Part shown: piece by piece, positions 48,407 to 57,226 of the stretch
How positions within the stretch are numbered: position 1 is the stretch's first letter
How the letters are laid out: each line of letters opens with the position of its first letter
Notes under the pieces: generated by a model
What the model was told of the DNA's origin: nothing
The model's database searches: none
The model's input: the letters and a program-made list of their open reading frames with translations, nothing else
Program-made: the position numbers and the translations under genes
From: Actinoplanes philippinensis
GTDB taxonomy: Bacteria > Actinomycetota > Actinomycetes > Mycobacteriales > Micromonosporaceae
DNA length: 64,000 bases
NCBI RefSeq assembly: GCF_900113015.1
Contig: NZ_FONV01000012.1
Span: forward strand, 186,001 to 250,000
Direction: 5' to 3'

Positions 48407-49105
48407 ATGAGTCGCCTACTCGTGGTCGAGGACGACCCGGACATCGCACTCGCTCTCCGGTTGCTCTTCAGCCGGGCCGGTTATGAGGTGGCGCACGCCG
48501 CCGACGGCCGCTCCGGGCTGAAGGAGGCCTACGCCGAACACCCCGACCTGGTGGTGCTCGACGTCGGCCTGCCGGAGATGGACGGCTGGCAGGTGCTGGA
48601 GCGGCTGCGCGACGTCTCGGATGTGCCGGTGCTGGTCCTCACCGCTCACGGCCAGGAGGCGGAGAAGGTGCGCGGCCTCCGCGGCGGCGCCGACGACTAC
48701 CTGACGAAGCCGTTCGCCAACAACGAGCTGCTGGCCCGGGTGGAGGCGCTGCTGCGGCGCTCGTCCTCCGGCCAGAACAGCTGGGCCAGCCAGGTCTACG
48801 ACGACGGCCTGGTGCACCTCGACCCGACCAAGCGCCGGGTCTACGTCAAGGGTGAGGAGAAACGTCTCACCCCGACCGAGTTCCGCCTGCTCAACGCGTT
48901 GGTGCGGCATGCCGGCGCGGTTCTCTCACCGAACCAGCTGCTCACGCAGGCCTGGGACGACCCGACCGGCATCGGCCAGGAGCGGGTCAAGTTCGCGGTG
49001 CTGCGTCTGCGGCGCAAGCTCGGCTGGTCCGACCCGGACGAGTCACCGATCGAATCGGTGCGCGGGTTCGGCTATCGCTACCGCCGCCCGGGCGGGGAGT
49101 CCTGA
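48407..49105 (+). CDS. OmpR-family response regulator (orphan)
   Basis: This 232-aa protein has a receiver domain (VVEDDPDIA, phospho-acceptor Asp in LVVLDVGLPEMDGW, LTAHGQE, DDYLTKPF) and a winged-helix DNA-binding domain (KRLTPTEFRLLNALVRHAGAVLSPNQLL, VRGFGYRYRR). No histidine kinase gene is next to it. It sits directly upstream of cheA and may link signalling to chemotaxis and flagellar genes. ATG 48407 is used. Confidence 0.9.
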   Translation: MSRLLVVEDDPDIALALRLLFSRAGYEVAHAADGRSGLKEAYAEHPDLVVLDVGLPEMDGWQVLERLRDVSDVPVLVLTAHGQEAEKVRGLRGGADDYLTKPFANNELLARVEALLRRSSSGQNSWASQVYDDGLVHLDPTKRRVYVKGEEKRLTPTEFRLLNALVRHAGAVLSPNQLLTQAWDDPTGIGQERVKFAVLRLRRKLGWSDPDESPIESVRGFGYRYRRPGGES

Positions 49106-49190
49106 TCATTCCGGCGTACCGGGCGATCTTCTCAGTTGGTGCCCCGAGGGGTCGATGAGGGCAGTGAAGCCGAGCAGGAGGTAGCAAGCT

Positions 49191-51560
49191 GTGGAAGACC
49201 TTGGCGAGATCGTTGGCGAATTCCTCATGGAGAGCCACGAGAACCTGGACCAGATCGACCGGGACCTCGTCAGCCTCGAACAGGAGCCGGGCTCCCGTGA
49301 CCTGATCTCCCGCATCTTCCGGGCGATCCACACGATCAAGGGCACCAGTGGGTTCCTGGCGTTCTCCCGCCTGGAGAAGCTGGCGCACGCCGGCGAGTCC
49401 CTGCTGTCCCGGCTTCGCGACGGCGTCCAGCCGGTCACCCCGGAGACCATCACCGTCCTGCTGCTCTGCATCGACGGTGTGCGGTCGATCCTCTCCTCCA
49501 TCGAGGAGAACGGGTCCGAGGCCGAGGTCGACATCGAGAGCATGATCGTCCGGATCAAGGCGCAGATGGACGCCCCGACGGACGCCGCCGCTCCGGCCGC
49601 CGAGGCTGCACCGGCCGAGGCCGCACCCGCCGAGGGCGGTCCGGCCGCCGAGGCCCCGGTCAGCGTCGAGCATGAGGCGCCCGCCGCCCGCCCGGCGCCC
49701 GAGCCGGTCACCGACCAGCGCCAGCCGCTCGGCCAGATGCTCGTCGACGCCGGCGCCGCGCAGGCCTCCGACGTCGCCTCGGCACTGCAGCAGCAGATCG
49801 AGGGCGACGAACGCAAACTCGGCACGATCCTGCTCGAGGAGGGCAAGGCGGCGCCGACGGCGGTCAGCGAGGCGCTGCAGTCGCAGGCGCCGAAGCGCAG
49901 CATCGCCGACAGCGCGATCCGGGTCGACGTCGACCTGCTCGACACCCTGATGAACATGGTCGGTGAGCTGGTGCTCGCCCGGAACCAGCTGGTCCGTGGC
50001 GTGATGGAGATCGGCGACTCCGGTCTGGTCCGCAGCGCCCAGCGGCTCGGCATGATCACCAGTGAGCTGCAAGAGGGCATCATGAAGACCCGGATGCAGC
50101 CCATCGAGCACATCTGGTCCAAGCTGCCCCGAGTCGTCCGGGACCTGAGCAACTCGCTCGGCAAGCAGGTCGCGCTCGTGATGGAGGGCAAGGAGACCGA
50201 GCTCGACCGGAGCCTGCTGGAGGCGGTCAAGGACCCGCTGACCCACCTCGTGCGCAACGCCGTCGACCACGGCATCGAGGAGCCGGAGCGGCGGATCGCC
50301 GCCGGCAAGGACCCGGAGGGCACGCTCACGCTCCGCGCGTACCACGAAGGCGGGCACGTCGCGGTCGAGGTCGCCGACAACGGCGCCGGCCTGAACGTCG
50401 AGCGGATCGCGCAGAAGGCCGTGGAGAACGGGCTGCTCCGTCCCGAGCAGATTCCGAACATGGACAAGCGCGACATCATGGCGATGGTCTTCCAGCCCGG
50501 CTTCTCCACCGCCGCGAAGGTCACCAACGTCTCCGGCCGTGGCGTCGGCATGGACGTGGTCAAGACCAACATCGAGAACATCGGCGGCGCGGTCAGCGTC
50601 GACTCGACACCGGGCGAGGGCACCGTCTGGCGGCTCACCATTCCGCTGACGCTCGCGATCATCCAGGCGCTCACCGTCGACTGCGCCGACCAGCGGTACG
50701 TCGTACCCCAGGTCGCGGTCCTGGAATTGGTCTTCATCGACGGCAACACCACCAAGGTCGAGTACGCCTCGGGCGCCCCGGTCTACCGGCTGCGCGGCAA
50801 GCTGCTCCCGCTGGTCCGCCTGGACCGGGCGCTCGGCCTGGAGGTCGGCGGCGACCAGGGCGTCTACATCATGGTGCTGCAGGCCGACGGCCGGCGGTTC
50901 GGCCTGGTCGTCGACCGGGTGCTGAACACCGAAGAGGTCGTCGTCAAGGCCCTCAACACCAGATTCAAGGACATCGGGTTGTACGCCGGAGCGACCATCC
51001 TGGGCGACGGCAAGGTGGGTCTGATCCTCGACGTGTCCTCGCTGGCCCGCCGTTCGCACCTGGCCGTCGACTCGGAACGCGAGACGGTCTCCGACAAGCG
51101 CGGTCAGCAGGGTGGTGGCACCGAGCGTCTGCTGGTCACCGCGGTCGGCGAGCGCCGGGTGGCGATCCCGCTGGACACCGTCACCCGCCTGGAGGAGTTC
51201 CCGCGCGACCGGATCGAGCACGCCGGCTCCCGCGAGGTGGTCCAGTACCGGGGCCAGATCCTGCCTCTGGTGCGGCTGTCGCACCTGCTCGGGGCGTACG
51301 GCGAGGAGCTGGAGGGCGACACCGTGTCGGTGGTCGTCTACAGCGAGGGCGGAAAGAGCGTGGCGCTGGTCGTGGACCGGATCGTCGACATAGCCGAGAA
51401 CTCGACCACCGCACGCCGCGACGCCGAGGAGGACGGCCTGGTCGGCACCGCCGTGATCCAGCAGCGGGTCACCGAGCTGCTCGACGTACGCCGCGCCATC
51501 CTCGCCGCCGACCCGAACTTCTACAGCGATTCGATGGACGACATGCTGGTGGAGGCCTGA
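49191..51560 (+). CDS. cheA: Chemotaxis histidine kinase CheA with extra domains
   Basis: This 789-aa CheA has an HPt domain with phospho-acceptor His47 (FRAIHTIKGTSGF), an Ala/Pro/Glu-rich linker, a roughly 60-residue segment (about 174-232) resembling the type II secretion ATPase N-terminal/MshEN fold, then dimerisation helices (LLDTLMNMVGELVLARNQL). The ATPase domain follows (HLVRNAVDHGIEEPE, GRGVGMDVVKTNI). Two CheW-like domains close the protein (about 480-620 and 645-765). The usual CheY-binding P2 domain is not recognised. It starts at GTG 49191 after CAGGAGG. Confidence 0.93.
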   Translation: MEDLGEIVGEFLMESHENLDQIDRDLVSLEQEPGSRDLISRIFRAIHTIKGTSGFLAFSRLEKLAHAGESLLSRLRDGVQPVTPETITVLLLCIDGVRSILSSIEENGSEAEVDIESMIVRIKAQMDAPTDAAAPAAEAAPAEAAPAEGGPAAEAPVSVEHEAPAARPAPEPVTDQRQPLGQMLVDAGAAQASDVASALQQQIEGDERKLGTILLEEGKAAPTAVSEALQSQAPKRSIADSAIRVDVDLLDTLMNMVGELVLARNQLVRGVMEIGDSGLVRSAQRLGMITSELQEGIMKTRMQPIEHIWSKLPRVVRDLSNSLGKQVALVMEGKETELDRSLLEAVKDPLTHLVRNAVDHGIEEPERRIAAGKDPEGTLTLRAYHEGGHVAVEVADNGAGLNVERIAQKAVENGLLRPEQIPNMDKRDIMAMVFQPGFSTAAKVTNVSGRGVGMDVVKTNIENIGGAVSVDSTPGEGTVWRLTIPLTLAIIQALTVDCADQRYVVPQVAVLELVFIDGNTTKVEYASGAPVYRLRGKLLPLVRLDRALGLEVGGDQGVYIMVLQADGRRFGLVVDRVLNTEEVVVKALNTRFKDIGLYAGATILGDGKVGLILDVSSLARRSHLAVDSERETVSDKRGQQGGGTERLLVTAVGERRVAIPLDTVTRLEEFPRDRIEHAGSREVVQYRGQILPLVRLSHLLGAYGEELEGDTVSVVVYSEGGKSVALVVDRIVDIAENSTTARRDAEEDGLVGTAVIQQRVTELLDVRRAILAADPNFYSDSMDDMLVEA

Positions 51561-51561
51561 C

Positions 51562-51999
51562 ATGGCGAGTCGTCAGTTCGCCACCTTCGAGGTGGACGGC
51601 CAGCTCTTCGGGGTCGAGGTGCACACGGTGCAGGAGGTGCTCTCGTACAACGAGTACACCCCGGTGCCGCTCGCGCCGCCCGCGGTCGGTGGCCTGTTCA
51701 ACCTGCGCGGTCAGGTCATCGCCGCGGTGGACCTGCGGGTGCAGCTGGGCCTCGCCCGGCAGGCCCTGCAGGGACCGGTCATGAACGTCATCCTGCGGGG
51801 TGACGGGGAGCCGGTCTCACTGCTGGTGGACAAGATCGGCGAGGTGGTCGATCTCGACGACGAGACGTTCGAACCCCCACCGGACACGCTGAGCGGTCCC
51901 ACGAGGGAGTTGGTAGTGGGCACGTTCAAGCTGGACGGGCGGTTGATGCTGGCTCTCGACGTCAATCAGGCCGTCGATACCTACCGCGCCACCAACTGA
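51562..51999 (+). CDS. cheW: Chemotaxis coupling protein CheW
   Basis: This 145-aa CheW (FATFEVDGQLFGVEVHTVQEVLSY, VGGLFNLRGQVIAAVDLRVQLG, SLLVDKIGEVVDLDDE) bridges CheA and chemoreceptors. The ATG comes 1 base after the cheA stop, and its own stop shares a base with the next ATG (TGATG). Confidence 0.95.
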   Translation: MASRQFATFEVDGQLFGVEVHTVQEVLSYNEYTPVPLAPPAVGGLFNLRGQVIAAVDLRVQLGLARQALQGPVMNVILRGDGEPVSLLVDKIGEVVDLDDETFEPPPDTLSGPTRELVVGTFKLDGRLMLALDVNQAVDTYRATN

Positions 52000-52871
52000 T
52001 GTACAGCCTGGTCAGCGCCCCGGTCCTGGGCTTCGACCTGACCCGCCTGGAGGGCGGGTCGGCCGCCGCCGAGGTGATGCTGCGTGCCCTGCGCCTGCAG
52101 AGCGGGGACCTGCCGGTGCTCGCCGAGCGGCTGCCCGACGAGAACGTGCGCGGGCCGTTGTGGGTGGAGGTGGAGTCCGCCGCGCGGCGGATGCCGACAC
52201 TCAAGGGAATGTCGAAAGACGACCCGGCCGGAAACCTCGCATTGGTCGAACGCGCGCCGATCGGTTCGGTGGACGCGTTGCTGACCTGCCTGCGCTACGA
52301 CGTGATGTCGTGGACCTGGGAGGGCACCGGCCGGGACGCCCGGCAGAGCGAGGACGCGGCCGCCGCGACGGCGCTGCTCTGTGACGCCGCGGTCGCCAGC
52401 TACCTGCGTGAGGTGCTGGACGAGGAGACCCGCCGCCGGCTCGGCGCCGGGTGGGTCTCGGCGGTACGGAAGCTGCCGTCCGGCCCGCCGATCGACCTGG
52501 GACCGCACCACTACACGGTGTCGGCCCTGCTCGACCGGCTACGCACGCTGCGCCCGGAGGACCGCCAACGAGTCTCCACCGCAGCCGACGACGCCCGGCG
52601 CAACACCGCCGGCTGGTCGCCCGCCGTGCACTCGGCGTCGTGGGCGGCGTACCTCTCCGACCGGGTCCGTACCGCGGCCGCCGCCCAGATGCTGCTGGTG
52701 CAGGCGGTGGATACGGCCGGGATTCCGCTGGCAGATCGTGCCGGAGGGGTCTGGAACATGCTCAGCGGCGCCGTTCAGGCGCTGGTGGTGCGCGATTTGC
52801 TGGACACCGCCACGGCTCACCGGCTGCTCGCTCCGGTGGTCGCGGCGCTCGGCCCGGCCTGGCTCGGTTGA
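51999..52871 (+). CDS. Uncharacterised protein encoded between cheW and cheB
   Basis: This 290-aa protein is not recognised. It is mostly helical, soluble and Ala/Arg/Leu-rich (AAEVMLRALRLQSGDLPVLAERLPDENV, LLDRLRTLRPEDRQRVSTAADDARRN, GAVQALVVRDLLDTATAHRLLAPVVAALG). There is no signal peptide and no membrane helix. Overlap with cheW (TGATG at 51997-52001) and a 13-base gap to cheB place it firmly in the chemotaxis operon, so a role in the CheA/CheW or CheB complex is likely. The chemistry is unknown. Confidence 0.75.
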   Translation: MYSLVSAPVLGFDLTRLEGGSAAAEVMLRALRLQSGDLPVLAERLPDENVRGPLWVEVESAARRMPTLKGMSKDDPAGNLALVERAPIGSVDALLTCLRYDVMSWTWEGTGRDARQSEDAAAATALLCDAAVASYLREVLDEETRRRLGAGWVSAVRKLPSGPPIDLGPHHYTVSALLDRLRTLRPEDRQRVSTAADDARRNTAGWSPAVHSASWAAYLSDRVRTAAAAQMLLVQAVDTAGIPLADRAGGVWNMLSGAVQALVVRDLLDTATAHRLLAPVVAALGPAWLG

Positions 52872-52884
52872 AGGGAGTGGTCGA

Positions 52885-54045
52885 ATGATCTCGGTTCTCG
52901 TCGTCGACGATTCCGTGGTGGTACGTCGGCTGATCGTCGATGCTCTCGGCGAGGCGCCGGGCATCCAGGTCGTCGGCACCGCCGCGAACGGTTTGCTCGC
53001 ACAGGCGAAGATCGATCAGCTCAAGCCCGACGTGATCACGATGGACATCGAGATGCCGCAGATGGACGGCATCGAGGCGGTCCGCGAGCTCCGCAAGCGG
53101 CACAACACCCCGGTGATCATGTTCAGCACGCTCTCGGCGGCGGGCGCGACCGCGACGCTCGAGGCGCTGGCGGCGGGCGCCACCGACTACGTGACCAAGC
53201 CGAGCAACGTCGGCTCCGTGCAGGAGTCGATGATGGCGGTACGCGAGCAGCTCGTACCCAAGATCCAGGCGCTGGGTGGCCGTCGCCGTCCGCCGGCCGG
53301 ACCGCCCAGCCGTGGGCCGGCCCCGGCCGGACTGCGACCCTCCGGCCCCGCGCCGCTGCGGCCCGGCTCGGCGCCCGGCGCCCCGGTGCGCCCCGGAGCG
53401 GGCCCGGCCGCCCCGACCAGGCCCGCGGTCAAGCGCGGCCCCGGCGGCAAGATCGACATCCTGGCGATCGGCTCGTCCACCGGCGGCCCGGACGCGCTCA
53501 CCAAGGTGCTTCTCGGGCTGCCGGCCGACCTGCCCGTCCCGATCGTGATCACCCAGCACATGCCCCCGGTGTTCACCAAGATGTTCGCCGAGCGGCTGGA
53601 CCGCAGCACCCCGCTGAAGGTGGTGGAGGCCGGCGAGGGCATGGAGCTCACCCCCGGGACCGTCTACATCGCCCCGGGTGACCGGCATCTGGTCTTCCAG
53701 CGTCGCGGGACGACGACGATGACCCAGCTCAACAACGGGCCGCAGGAGAACTCGTGCCGGCCGGCGGTGGACGTGATGTTCCGGTCGGTGGCCGCTCTGT
53801 ACGGCGGGTCGTGTTTCGCGACGATTCTCACCGGAATGGGACAAGACGGACGGGGTGGTGCGAAGGTGCTACGAGACTCGGGCGCCGAGGTGCTGGCACA
53901 GGACGAGGCGACCTCGGTGGTCTGGGGCATGCCCGGCGCCGTGGTGGCCGCCGGCCTGGCCGACGAGGTGCTGCCGCTGGACCGGATCGCGGGGGCCCTG
54001 GTCAACCGTGTCCGGGTGGGCCGGTCACCGGCGGTGGCCCGATGA
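52885..54045 (+). CDS. cheB: Chemotaxis methylesterase CheB
   Basis: This 386-aa CheB has an N-terminal receiver (VVDDSVVVRRL, Asp in DVITMDIEMPQMDG), a long Pro/Gly/Arg linker (about residues 130-190) and a C-terminal esterase. The catalytic Ser is in AIGSSTGGPDAL, His in VITQHMPPVFTKMFAERLD and Asp in TGMGQDGRGG. It removes methyl groups from (or deamidates) chemoreceptors. AAGGGAG precedes ATG 52885. It overlaps cheR by 4 bases. Confidence 0.95.
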   Translation: MISVLVVDDSVVVRRLIVDALGEAPGIQVVGTAANGLLAQAKIDQLKPDVITMDIEMPQMDGIEAVRELRKRHNTPVIMFSTLSAAGATATLEALAAGATDYVTKPSNVGSVQESMMAVREQLVPKIQALGGRRRPPAGPPSRGPAPAGLRPSGPAPLRPGSAPGAPVRPGAGPAAPTRPAVKRGPGGKIDILAIGSSTGGPDALTKVLLGLPADLPVPIVITQHMPPVFTKMFAERLDRSTPLKVVEAGEGMELTPGTVYIAPGDRHLVFQRRGTTTMTQLNNGPQENSCRPAVDVMFRSVAALYGGSCFATILTGMGQDGRGGAKVLRDSGAEVLAQDEATSVVWGMPGAVVAAGLADEVLPLDRIAGALVNRVRVGRSPAVAR

Positions 54046-54887
54046 CCCTGTCCCAAGCGGAATTCGCCTTCGTCTCCAACCTGGTCCGCAAGGAGGCGTC
54101 CATCGTCCTTGCGCCCGGCAAGGAGTACCTGGTCGAGGCCCGGCTCATCCCGGTCGCCCGGGCGGTCGGCTCGCCGAACGTCAACGAGTTCATCGGTGAG
54201 CTGCAGAAGCGCCCCAATCCGGCGCACCAGCGGAAGATCATCGACGCGCTCACCACCAACGAGACCTCGTTCTTCCGGGACCGGGAGCCGTTCGCCGCGC
54301 TCACCGACGTGGTCCTGCCGGAGCTGATCAAGTCCCGGGCCACGGTGCGCAAGCTGCGCTTCTGGTCCGCGGCCAGCTCCAGCGGCCAGGAGGCGTACAG
54401 CCTGGCGATCACACTGCAGGAGACCCTGCCGGCCGGATGGACGTACGAGATCCTCGGCACCGACATCTCCACCGCGATGGTGGAGCGGGCGCAGAAGGCC
54501 GAGTACAGCCAGGTCGAGGTGAACCGGGGCCTGGCCGCCACCCAGCTCGTGCAGTATTTCGAGCGGGCCGGCGCGCACTGGCGGATCATCCCGGCGCTGC
54601 GCAAGAACGTGTCGTTCAAGCACATGAGCCTGACCGCGCCGTTCCCGCCGATGCAGCCGTTCGACGTGATCTTCCTGCGCAACGTCCTCATCTACTTCGA
54701 CGTCGCGACCAAGCGCCAGGTCCTCCAGAACGCCGCCAAGATCCTTCGCCCGGACGGGCTGCTCTTCCTCGGTGCTGCCGAGACCACTATCGGGATCGAC
54801 GACAACTACGAACGGGTGGCCGCCGGGCGCACCTCTGCCTACCGGTCTCGTACAGCGGCGCCCGCCGGTGCCGCGAGAAGGGGATGA
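54042..54887 (+). CDS. cheR: Chemotaxis methyltransferase CheR
   Basis: This 281-aa SAM-dependent enzyme methylates chemoreceptor glutamates. An N-terminal helical domain is followed by TTNETSFFRD, the SAM site FWSAASSSGQEAYSLAI, LGTDIST and VIFLRNVLIYFD. The ATG overlaps the cheB stop. Confidence 0.95.
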   Translation: MTLSQAEFAFVSNLVRKEASIVLAPGKEYLVEARLIPVARAVGSPNVNEFIGELQKRPNPAHQRKIIDALTTNETSFFRDREPFAALTDVVLPELIKSRATVRKLRFWSAASSSGQEAYSLAITLQETLPAGWTYEILGTDISTAMVERAQKAEYSQVEVNRGLAATQLVQYFERAGAHWRIIPALRKNVSFKHMSLTAPFPPMQPFDVIFLRNVLIYFDVATKRQVLQNAAKILRPDGLLFLGAAETTIGIDDNYERVAAGRTSAYRSRTAAPAGAARRG

Positions 54888-54892
54888 CGCCG

Positions 54893-55279
54893 ATGCGTGC
54901 CATGGTGATCGACGACTCGCGCGCGATGCGCATGATCCTCAAGCGCATCGTCACGAAGCTCAACTTCGAGGCGGTGGAGGCCGGGGACGGCAAGGAGGCG
55001 ATGGACCTCCTGGCCGACATGACCGAGGTGCCGGAGCTGGCCCTCATCGACTGGAACATGCCCAACATGAACGGGCTCGAATTCGTCACCAAGGTCCGGG
55101 CCGACCCGCGACTGCGGGAGATGACGCTCGTGATGGTCACCACCGAGAGCGAACAGAGCCAGATCGTCCGGGCGCTCGCCGCGGGCGCCCACGAATACGT
55201 GATCAAGCCCTTCACCGAAGGCGCCATGATCGAAAAGCTGGCCCTGCTGGGCCTCGTCCCGACCGGAGCGAACTCATGA
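54893..55279 (+). CDS. cheY: CheY-type response regulator 1
   Basis: This 128-aa single receiver domain has acidic pocket VIDDSRAMRM, phospho-Asp in LALIDWNMPNMNG, Thr in MVTTESE and Lys in EYVIKPF. It should carry the signal from CheA to the FliM/FliN switch. ATG 54893 is preferred since AAGGGG lies 9 bases upstream; ATG 54884, overlapping the cheR stop, would add three residues. Confidence 0.9.
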   Translation: MRAMVIDDSRAMRMILKRIVTKLNFEAVEAGDGKEAMDLLADMTEVPELALIDWNMPNMNGLEFVTKVRADPRLREMTLVMVTTESEQSQIVRALAAGAHEYVIKPFTEGAMIEKLALLGLVPTGANS

Positions 55280-55761
55280 GTGTCGAAGTCGAGGTCGACG
55301 AGAGTGACCTCGCCGAGATGGTGGAGCAGGTATGGGAGTCATACCTGGACCCCGAGGGTGTCAGTCCGCTGATCCCCACGTACGACGAAAACCAGCCTTC
55401 CGAGGTGCACTCCTCGGTATCGATCACCGGGTCCTGGACCGGGCATGTCGTGTACGCGTCCTCCCGCGCCGCCGCCCAGCGCGCCGCGGCCGCCTTCCTC
55501 GCCATGGAGCTTGAGGAAGTGAGTGAGGAGGACATCTCCGACACGCTCGGCGAACTGGCCAACATCGTCGGTGGCAACGTCAAAGCGATGTTGCCGCCGG
55601 GGGCGCAGTTGTCGCTCCCGCAGGTGGTACTCGCGCCGGAGGCATCGGCGCGATTCCCGAACACCGAGCGCATCAGCGGCGTGTACGGGATGTGGGAAGG
55701 CGAACCGGTGTCCATTTCGATGTGGCAGAGCAGCACCGACAACAAGGAGGAGGGTGCATGA
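55276..55761 (+). CDS. cheX: CheX-type CheY phosphatase
   Basis: This 161-aa protein is of the CheC/CheX/FliY phosphatase fold. DTLGELANIVGGNVKAMLP contains the ExxN catalytic pair (Glu-Leu-Ala-Asn), and VSITGSWTGHVVYASS...AAFLAME precedes it as in CheX. It probably dephosphorylates CheY-P. It overlaps cheY on one side and the second cheY on the other by 4 bases each. Confidence 0.82.
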   Translation: MSVEVEVDESDLAEMVEQVWESYLDPEGVSPLIPTYDENQPSEVHSSVSITGSWTGHVVYASSRAAAQRAAAAFLAMELEEVSEEDISDTLGELANIVGGNVKAMLPPGAQLSLPQVVLAPEASARFPNTERISGVYGMWEGEPVSISMWQSSTDNKEEGA

Positions 55762-56120
55762 AGATCCTCATCGCCGATGACAGCCGGGTGATGCGGCAGA
55801 TCGTCGTCCGGACCCTGCGACAGGCCGGGTTCGGGGATCACGACCTGGTGGAGGCCGCGGACGGCAAGGAGGCGTTCGACATGGTCACCGCGGAGAAGCC
55901 GGATCTGGTCATCTCCGACTGGAACATGCCGCAGATGACCGGCATCGAGGTGCTGCGTCAGCTTCGCGCCGCCGGCAACAACGTCAAGTTCGGCTTCGTG
56001 ACCTCGGAGAGCACTCCGGAGATGAAGTCGGCCGCCGAAGGCGCCGGAGCGGCGTTCTTCATCGTCAAACCCTTCACCGCTGAGCGATTCGACGAAGTGT
56101 TCGCTCCTATTTTGGGATGA
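55758..56120 (+). CDS. CheY-type response regulator 2
   Basis: This 120-aa receiver domain has IADDSRVMRQ, phospho-Asp in LVISDWNMPQMTG, VTSES and FFIVKPF. It is a second CheY in the same operon, about the same length but clearly different in sequence. It may be the motor-binding form or a phosphate sink. ATG 55758 overlaps the cheX stop. Confidence 0.92.
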   Translation: MKILIADDSRVMRQIVVRTLRQAGFGDHDLVEAADGKEAFDMVTAEKPDLVISDWNMPQMTGIEVLRQLRAAGNNVKFGFVTSESTPEMKSAAEGAGAAFFIVKPFTAERFDEVFAPILG

Positions 56121-56127
56121 TTAAGAC

Positions 56128-56616
56128 ATGTCAGACGTCTCGGTTCTTCCCGGCTCTCTAGCCGTACGCAACCTTTTCGAGGACCTACTCGGTCGAGAGG
56201 TGACGGTCAGCCCCGGCGACCCGATCAGCGCGCCCGAGGTTCCTCTCACCACGACCGCGATCTTCACCGACAACGGCCAGAAGATCTACGCGGTGATGGG
56301 CATGACGCTCAGCCTCGCCGCCAACGCGGGCGCCGCGCTCGGCCTCCTGCCGGCCGGCGCCGCGGAGGACAGCATCGACGAGAAGCAGCTCTTCCCGAAC
56401 CTGGCGGAGAACGTCTTCGAGCTGTGCAACGTGTTCACCAGCCTCCTCAACCGGGAGGGGGCGCCGCACGTGAAGCTCTACCAGGTGATCTACCCGAACC
56501 AGGAGCTGCCGGCCGACGCCCGTGCCGTGCTGCTCGCCCTGGGCCGGCGCCTCGACCTTGCCGTCGAGGTCAACCGGTACGGCAAGGGCAAGCTCAGCCT
56601 GTCCCTCGCACCCTGA
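56128..56616 (+). CDS. Probable second CheX/CheC-like protein
   Basis: This 162-aa protein is not clearly recognised. AENVFELCNVFTSLLNREG carries Glu-Leu-Cys-Asn, an ExxN arrangement like that of CheX, and the strand-rich remainder (TTTAIFTDNGQKIYAVMGMTLSLAANAGAALGLL) fits that fold. It follows the second cheY by 7 bases, mirroring the first cheY-cheX pair. The assignment is inferred from motif and context. Confidence 0.55.
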   Translation: MSDVSVLPGSLAVRNLFEDLLGREVTVSPGDPISAPEVPLTTTAIFTDNGQKIYAVMGMTLSLAANAGAALGLLPAGAAEDSIDEKQLFPNLAENVFELCNVFTSLLNREGAPHVKLYQVIYPNQELPADARAVLLALGRRLDLAVEVNRYGKGKLSLSLAP

Positions 56617-56658
56617 CCCTACGGATCCGCCGAAGGCGTACAAATTGAAGATCTCCCG

Positions 56659-56688
56659 TTGCGGGCCCGCCACTCGGCGGGCCCGCAA
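56659..56688 (+). terminator. Terminator of the chemotaxis operon
   Basis: TTGCGGGCCCGCC and GGCGGGCCCGCAA form a perfect 13-bp stem with loop ACTC, followed by ATTTGTGT. Confidence 0.88.
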
Positions 56689-56697
56689 ATTTGTGTC

Positions 56698-56724
56698 TAA
56701 GCAATTCCGGGGCCGGGCCGAAGC
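56698..56724 (+). promoter_or_regulatory. FliA/WhiG-type flagellar promoter
   Basis: TAAG (56698-56701), exactly 15 bases, then GCCGAAGC (56717-56724), against the sigma-28 consensus TAAA-N15-GCCGATAA. It lies 35 bases before the flgD ATG and right after the chemotaxis terminator. It was matched by eye. Confidence 0.65.
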
Positions 56725-56759
56725 TTAGGTTGAGCCTGCTACGGGACAAGGAGAAGTCG

Positions 56760-57188
56760 ATGACCTCATCAGTGTCCGGAGCCAACGGAGCCGATCCGGC
56801 CAAGGCGCTCGCCGCTGCCAAGGCCACGGAGTCGAAGAGCAAGTCGCTCGGCGACAAGGACACCTTCATGAAGCTCCTGGTCGCGCAATTGAAGTACCAG
56901 GACCCCACCAAGCCCGCCGACTCGACCGCGTTCCTGGCGCAGACCGCCCAGTTCACGCAGGTCGAGAAGCTGGAAGACATGATCGGCATGCTGCAGGCGC
57001 AGCGCATGATCGGCGCCAGCTCGCTGGTCGGCAAAACGGTCACGTACATGGATGAGACCGGTGCCATGAACACCGGCGTGATCACCGCGGCGAAGCTCAA
57101 CGGAGACAGCGAACCGACGCTCAAGGTCGGGAACACGGATGTGCAGCTGTCCAAGGTCACGGAAGTCACCGACACCAAGACCGCCTAA
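56760..57188 (+). CDS. flgD: Flagellar hook-capping protein FlgD
   Basis: This 142-aa FlgD has the conserved core DTFMKLLVAQLKYQDPTKPADSTAFLAQTAQFTQVEKLEDM and MIGASSLVGKTVTYMD. It caps the growing hook. It is shorter than the enterobacterial form, lacking most of the C-terminal Tudor/Fn3-like part, as is usual in Gram-positives. AAGGAG precedes ATG 56760. Confidence 0.92.
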   Translation: MTSSVSGANGADPAKALAAAKATESKSKSLGDKDTFMKLLVAQLKYQDPTKPADSTAFLAQTAQFTQVEKLEDMIGMLQAQRMIGASSLVGKTVTYMDETGAMNTGVITAAKLNGDSEPTLKVGNTDVQLSKVTEVTDTKTA

Positions 57189-57226
57189 CTCCGTCTCCCC
57201 TCCACCACGCGTAAGGAAACCCATCA

